Origin: Deltaproteobacteria bacterium
GTDB taxonomy: Bacteria; Desulfobacterota; Binatia; UBA9968
Length of the DNA: 8,724 bases
Direction of reading: 5' to 3'
Assembly (NCBI GenBank): GCA_005879435.1
Contig: VBKX01000384.1
Span: 1-8,724 of the forward strand
Position 1 is the first letter of the stretch; each line of letters starts with the position of its first letter. This document shows positions 6,343 to 8,724 of this stretch, piece by piece. Position numbers and translations under genes: made by a program. The notes under the pieces were generated by a model, which did not search any database, was not told the DNA's origin, and saw only the letters and a program-made list of their open reading frames with translations.

Positions 6343-7056
6343 CTACAGCTGCGCGTTCTTGGGCAGTAGCGACTTGAAATACGCAAAGGCGTCATAGGAA
6401 CGGAACATCATGTTTTCTTTCATATAATCGATTTCCGACTGCGGCATGATCGACGGCTTGCCGACGCAGCTTGCGATGAACTGCATATACGCCGTGCGCT
6501 CCAAATAGATTGCGTGAACGGTAGCATATTCCAAGCTATCGCCACACACAACAATGCCATGACCCTTGAGCAGCATCGCAGCGCGGTCGCCTAACGTCTG
6601 GCATATTTCCTTACCGTCTTGCACCGTGTAAATGAGCCGCGGACTTGGGAAAATAGGAGTCTCCGGCGCAAAAACTGCGGCTTGATTGTAGATCGGCAAG
6701 ATCGGCGTGCCTGCAACTGAAAATGCCGTCGCGATGGTTTGATGGGTGTGCACCACCGAATTCACGTCCCCGCGCGGCGGATTCTTTATTTTGGTCACGG
6801 CCCGTTTGTTTCCGGCTTTGGCGTAGTTCTGCTCGCAGACCTCCATGTACTCGTCGATATCGACTTCGATAATGTGCTTCGGAGCGATTTCACCGAGAGG
6901 CGCCAAAACGGGCTTGATAAAAAACTTCTTCGTGCCTGGAATACGCGCGCTCACATGGCCGTGATAATCGGCGAGCCCTTGGTAAAACATAATGCGGTTG
7001 CCGAGCGCAACCTTCTTCTTCAGTTCGTCGAGATCTTTTTTGCTGCTTTTCACCAC
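6343..7056 (-). CDS. Class II aldolase/adducin-family protein
   Basis: This 237-residue protein belongs to the zinc-dependent class II aldolase/adducin fold (FucA/AraD relatives), whose members cleave sugar phosphates or act as decarboxylases or epimerases. The zinc ligands are evident: H103 and H105 in VVHTHQ and H166 in LLKGHGIVV, spaced exactly as in FucA (H92, H94, H155). The N-terminal GLADYHGHVSARIPG segment (27-41) is the family's substrate-binding loop. Just before the zinc pair the protein reads NPPRGDVNSVVH, whereas relatives have about a dozen more residues between the proline pair and RPDV, including the catalytic Glu or Asp in true aldolases. That helix seems missing here, so sugar aldolase activity is doubtful. 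The start is GTG 7056, preceded by GGAAAGGGG; a second GTG follows directly. It lies 21 bases after the acyltransferase stop and 40 bases before UbiD, suggesting one transcript and a shared pathway. Confidence 0.88.
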   Translation of the reverse strand: MVKSSKKDLDELKKKVALGNRIMFYQGLADYHGHVSARIPGTKKFFIKPVLAPLGEIAPKHIIEVDIDEYMEVCEQNYAKAGNKRAVTKIKNPPRGDVNSVVHTHQTIATAFSVAGTPILPIYNQAAVFAPETPIFPSPRLIYTVQDGKEICQTLGDRAAMLLKGHGIVVCGDSLEYATVHAIYLERTAYMQFIASCVGKPSIMPQSEIDYMKENMMFRSYDAFAYFKSLLPKNAQL

Positions 7057-7077
7057 AATCCCCTTTCCAGCTTGTCG

Positions 7078-8046
7078 TTATGATGCACGTTGCACTTGTT
7101 GGCCTTTCGCAATCGGCGGGTCAAACGAATTTGCCCACCAGCGAATATTCATCCAGTTCCACTGATCGGGATATTTGCGGACCGTCCGCTCGAGCCACTG
7201 GGTTATCCGTATCGTATTCTCTTTAACGTCCGCCATAGTTTTACCCGTTCGATCGAGCTCCAGCTCACGTTCAATAATCAATCGAAGCGTATCGTCTGGT
7301 TGCCGAACGACACAGGCTGGAACCACTGCAGCGCCGGTTCTAAGCGCCAGGGTCGCCGGACCCCGCCGGGCAATCACCATCCGACCAAACAGAGGAACTC
7401 GGACACCGCTACTCTGTCGATATTCGTCGGCAATGATCGTGGCGATTCCATTGTCGCGTAACACTTCGTTGAGCTTTCTTAGGGCTTCACAGCGCGGGCG
7501 TGCGTGAATAGTTTGCTGTTTTACCTTCAATCGATATTTGTCCATGAGCTCGGCGAAACGACCGTCCCTCGGTTGATTGACCAAGACATAATTGGGGTAT
7601 CCTTCGACGGCCAAGCGCGTTCCGAGAATAAAAAAGTTTCCTAAATGAGCGCTCAGAACAATGACGCCCTTACCCTTATTTAGCGCGGCGTCGAGATGCT
7701 CCCTTCCGACAATCGGAACCTGCGCCTGTAATTCGTCGTCTGACGATTCCAGAGTGACGCCGATTTCAACACAATCGCGGAAAAAGTTGCGCAGCGACCG
7801 GCGCACCGTGTTTGCCATCGCAGCGGCGTTCAATTGGTTGCCTAATGCCATCGCGATATTGTTGGTCGATCGAGAGCGAAAGCCTCTGAACAAACTGAAT
7901 CCGACGTTCGCCAAGAGGTCCGCCAAACCAAACAGCCAGCGGCGTGGCAAAACCCTAACCGCCACACAACCAATCGTAAAACCGCACTGGGTGCTTAGTG
8001 ATGCGACTCTCCCCGTAAGCCAAGCGGTCATTAAAAATTCAGACAA
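7078..8046 (-). CDS. LpxL/HtrB-family lysophospholipid acyltransferase-like protein with altered catalytic motif
   Basis: This 322-residue membrane-associated protein resembles lipid A (Kdo2-lipid A) late acyltransferases, which transfer an acyl chain from acyl-ACP to a glycolipid at the inner membrane. Evidence is a hydrophobic N-terminal region (about 22-53), GKGVIVLSAHLGN (125-137), the VPLFGRMVIARRGPA block (217-231), TGAAVVPA, and the C-terminal PDQWNWMNIRW (293-303). The family's HX4E/D catalytic dyad reads H134-LGNF-F139, so the acidic partner is Phe. It may be inactive, use another residue, or perform a different reaction. The frame opens at TTG 8046, with ATG at 8031 (residue 6) as an alternative. 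Neither has a clear ribosome site, and a stop lies just upstream. It is first in the leftward unit with the aldolase-like and UbiD genes. A lipid A role is unproven. Confidence 0.87.
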   Translation of the reverse strand: MSEFLMTAWLTGRVASLSTQCGFTIGCVAVRVLPRRWLFGLADLLANVGFSLFRGFRSRSTNNIAMALGNQLNAAAMANTVRRSLRNFFRDCVEIGVTLESSDDELQAQVPIVGREHLDAALNKGKGVIVLSAHLGNFFILGTRLAVEGYPNYVLVNQPRDGRFAELMDKYRLKVKQQTIHARPRCEALRKLNEVLRDNGIATIIADEYRQSSGVRVPLFGRMVIARRGPATLALRTGAAVVPACVVRQPDDTLRLIIERELELDRTGKTMADVKENTIRITQWLERTVRKYPDQWNWMNIRWWANSFDPPIAKGQQVQRAS

Positions 8047-8246
8047 TTGACAAAATTAGATGCCCGTTGGGTGTTCCGAAGTGAGCCAATCTACGATACT
8101 TTTCCGACCATCGCAAGAGAAACGGTACCACCGCGAGGGTTAGGCGGGCAACGAAGCTAAATCTAAAAATTGCTTCAATTACAATGGCTTAGACGCGTTC
8201 CACTAATGCAGTTGCAAGCCTCTGCTGTTTCTATTGAGGTGGTTGT
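8047..8246. other. Divergent intergenic region, no gene recognised
   Basis: This stretch separates the leftward acyltransferase operon from the rightward metalloprotease-like gene and must hold promoters for one or both. I see no convincing -35/-10 or sigma-54 match on either strand. There are only minor repeats, such as ATTG-CTT-CAAT. A good ribosome site, GAGGTGG at 8236-8242, ends the region, four bases before ATG 8247. Confidence 0.5.
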
Positions 8247-8286
8247 ATGGTAATAAAATTGAACCAAGTGGATTCGGATTTACACT

Positions 8287-8664
8287 ATGAGAATGATCTT
8301 GCCGCCGATCAGAGAACGGCGCCTAGTGGATCGCCTGCTTTCGGGATTTTTTCACGAATACAAGGCAAGCGATTTCAAAAGAGCGATCGCGTTGTTATGC
8401 CGTTTTTATCACTTAAAAAATCCTCAAGTTGAATGGTTCGAGTATATCGATTGGGGCAGGACTGCCGGTAAGACTTACGAAAACGGCCAAATTTATTTGG
8501 TCCATCCGGAAAACTGGAAGAAGGGCCGCAAGTACAATTCAGAACGACGCTGGATCAACACCGTGTATCACGAAATGGGTCATTACGTTTTTTGGGCCGA
8601 TGCCGAAAACAAGGCAGATATGTTCGCTTCTCGAATGGTGCGCGGCGTAAATAATCATAGATAG
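8287..8664 (+). CDS. Small HEMGH zinc-metalloprotease-like protein of unknown function
   Basis: This 125-residue protein contains HEMGH at 95-99, the HExxH zinc motif, followed by AENKADMFA (106-114), where E107 or D111 could be the third metal ligand. The layout, HExxH then an acidic residue just before an Ala/Phe-Ala helix, resembles ImmA/IrrE (M78)-type peptidases in miniature. I see no signal peptide, membrane segment or partner regulator. The N-terminal half is charged and aromatic (HEYKASDFKRAI, then VEWFEYIDWG) and I do not recognise it. The start is uncertain. ATG 8287 has no ribosome site, while a strong one (8236-8242) serves ATG 8247 in another frame, whose 61-residue product does not look like a real protein. 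The true product may start at 8247 with a single-base indel before 8287, or be coupled to a short upstream reading frame. It is divergent from the acyltransferase operon, with no obvious functional link. Confidence 0.72.
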   Translation: MRMILPPIRERRLVDRLLSGFFHEYKASDFKRAIALLCRFYHLKNPQVEWFEYIDWGRTAGKTYENGQIYLVHPENWKKGRKYNSERRWINTVYHEMGHYVFWADAENKADMFASRMVRGVNNHR

Positions 8665-8710
8665 TCGACGTCGGGTTGCCCAACCTTTCTCCTCCTAGGA
8701 TTCAACTGCC

Positions 8711-8724
8711 ATGGAATATAAAGA
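8711..8724 (+). CDS. Possible first codons of another gene, cut by the window end
   Basis: ATG at 8711 is preceded by AGGA (8697-8700) at a 10-base spacing and is read through to the last base (M-E-Y-K). Only four full codons are present, so nothing can be said of its product and it may be chance. Confidence 0.22.

Noticed and set aside
6303..6395. Upstream extension of the UbiD frame
   Set aside because: It overlaps the end of the aldolase-like gene, has Arg/Ser-rich sequence unlike the family, and a good ribosome site sits directly before ATG 6302.
7090..7507. Overlapping + strand frames of 110-123 residues
   Set aside because: They are antisense to the acyltransferase-like gene, with composition typical of shadow frames and no ribosome site.
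8047..8052. TTGACA resembling a -35 box
   Set aside because: No -10-like hexamer lies at 16-18 bases downstream, and the direction would not serve the nearest gene.
8247..8432. 61-residue frame with a good ribosome site
   Set aside because: Most of it overlaps the HEMGH gene out of frame, and its translation is low-complexity in Ser and Lys towards the end with no recognisable features. It is kept only as a possible leader or split N-terminus.
8673..8686. GGTTG-CC-CAACC hairpin followed by TTTCT after the HEMGH gene
   Set aside because: The stem is five bases with a two-base loop, realistically four pairs, which is too weak to call a terminator.

Overview
The window looks like chromosomal DNA of a Gram-negative bacterium. 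It encodes a chaperone-usher pilus, which needs an outer membrane, and a protein of the lipid A acyltransferase family. Its base composition is moderate, and pairing a UbiD decarboxylase with a class II aldolase-like protein is a habit I associate with uncultured soil or aquatic proteobacteria and Desulfobacterota/Binatota-like lineages. I cannot place it more precisely from sequence alone.

Left half, + strand (1-4687): an archaic (Csu/spore-coat-U type) chaperone-usher pilus locus. It begins with the C-terminal end of an open frame whose last residues resemble a pilin closing strand (1-276). A terminator-like hairpin and a roughly 300-base regulatory gap follow. The gap holds a near-consensus sigma-54 promoter (526-541) and a perfect inverted repeat (501-517). 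Then come a pilin (574-1107), a periplasmic PapD-like chaperone (1119-1886), an outer-membrane usher (1927-4218) and a single-domain tip-like subunit (4234-4687). The tip gene is broken by one extra base near 4521-4523. The pilin has a perfect ribosome site and the chaperone has none. The usher's site lies inside a hairpin, and the tip gene's is weak. This gradient fits the expected stoichiometry of pilus parts.

Right half, - strand (8046-4707): a compact three-gene unit, transcribed leftward and convergent with the pilus genes. It encodes an LpxL/HtrB-family acyltransferase-like protein whose usual catalytic acid is replaced by Phe, a class II aldolase-like protein that appears to lack one helix before its metal site, and a UbiD-family decarboxylase with a complete catalytic set. 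The two blocks meet at a long hairpin (4666-4698) that contains the tip gene's stop codon and probably ends transcription from both sides. UbiD enzymes need prenylated FMN made by UbiX, and no ubiX gene is in the window. The substrate is unknown, and a two-step conversion of an aromatic or unsaturated acid is only a guess.

Right end, + strand (8047-8724): a roughly 200-base divergent intergenic region, a small HEMGH metalloprotease-like protein (8287-8664) whose start is unclear, and possibly the first codons of another gene at 8711. I found no tRNA, rRNA, CRISPR array, transposase or attachment site.
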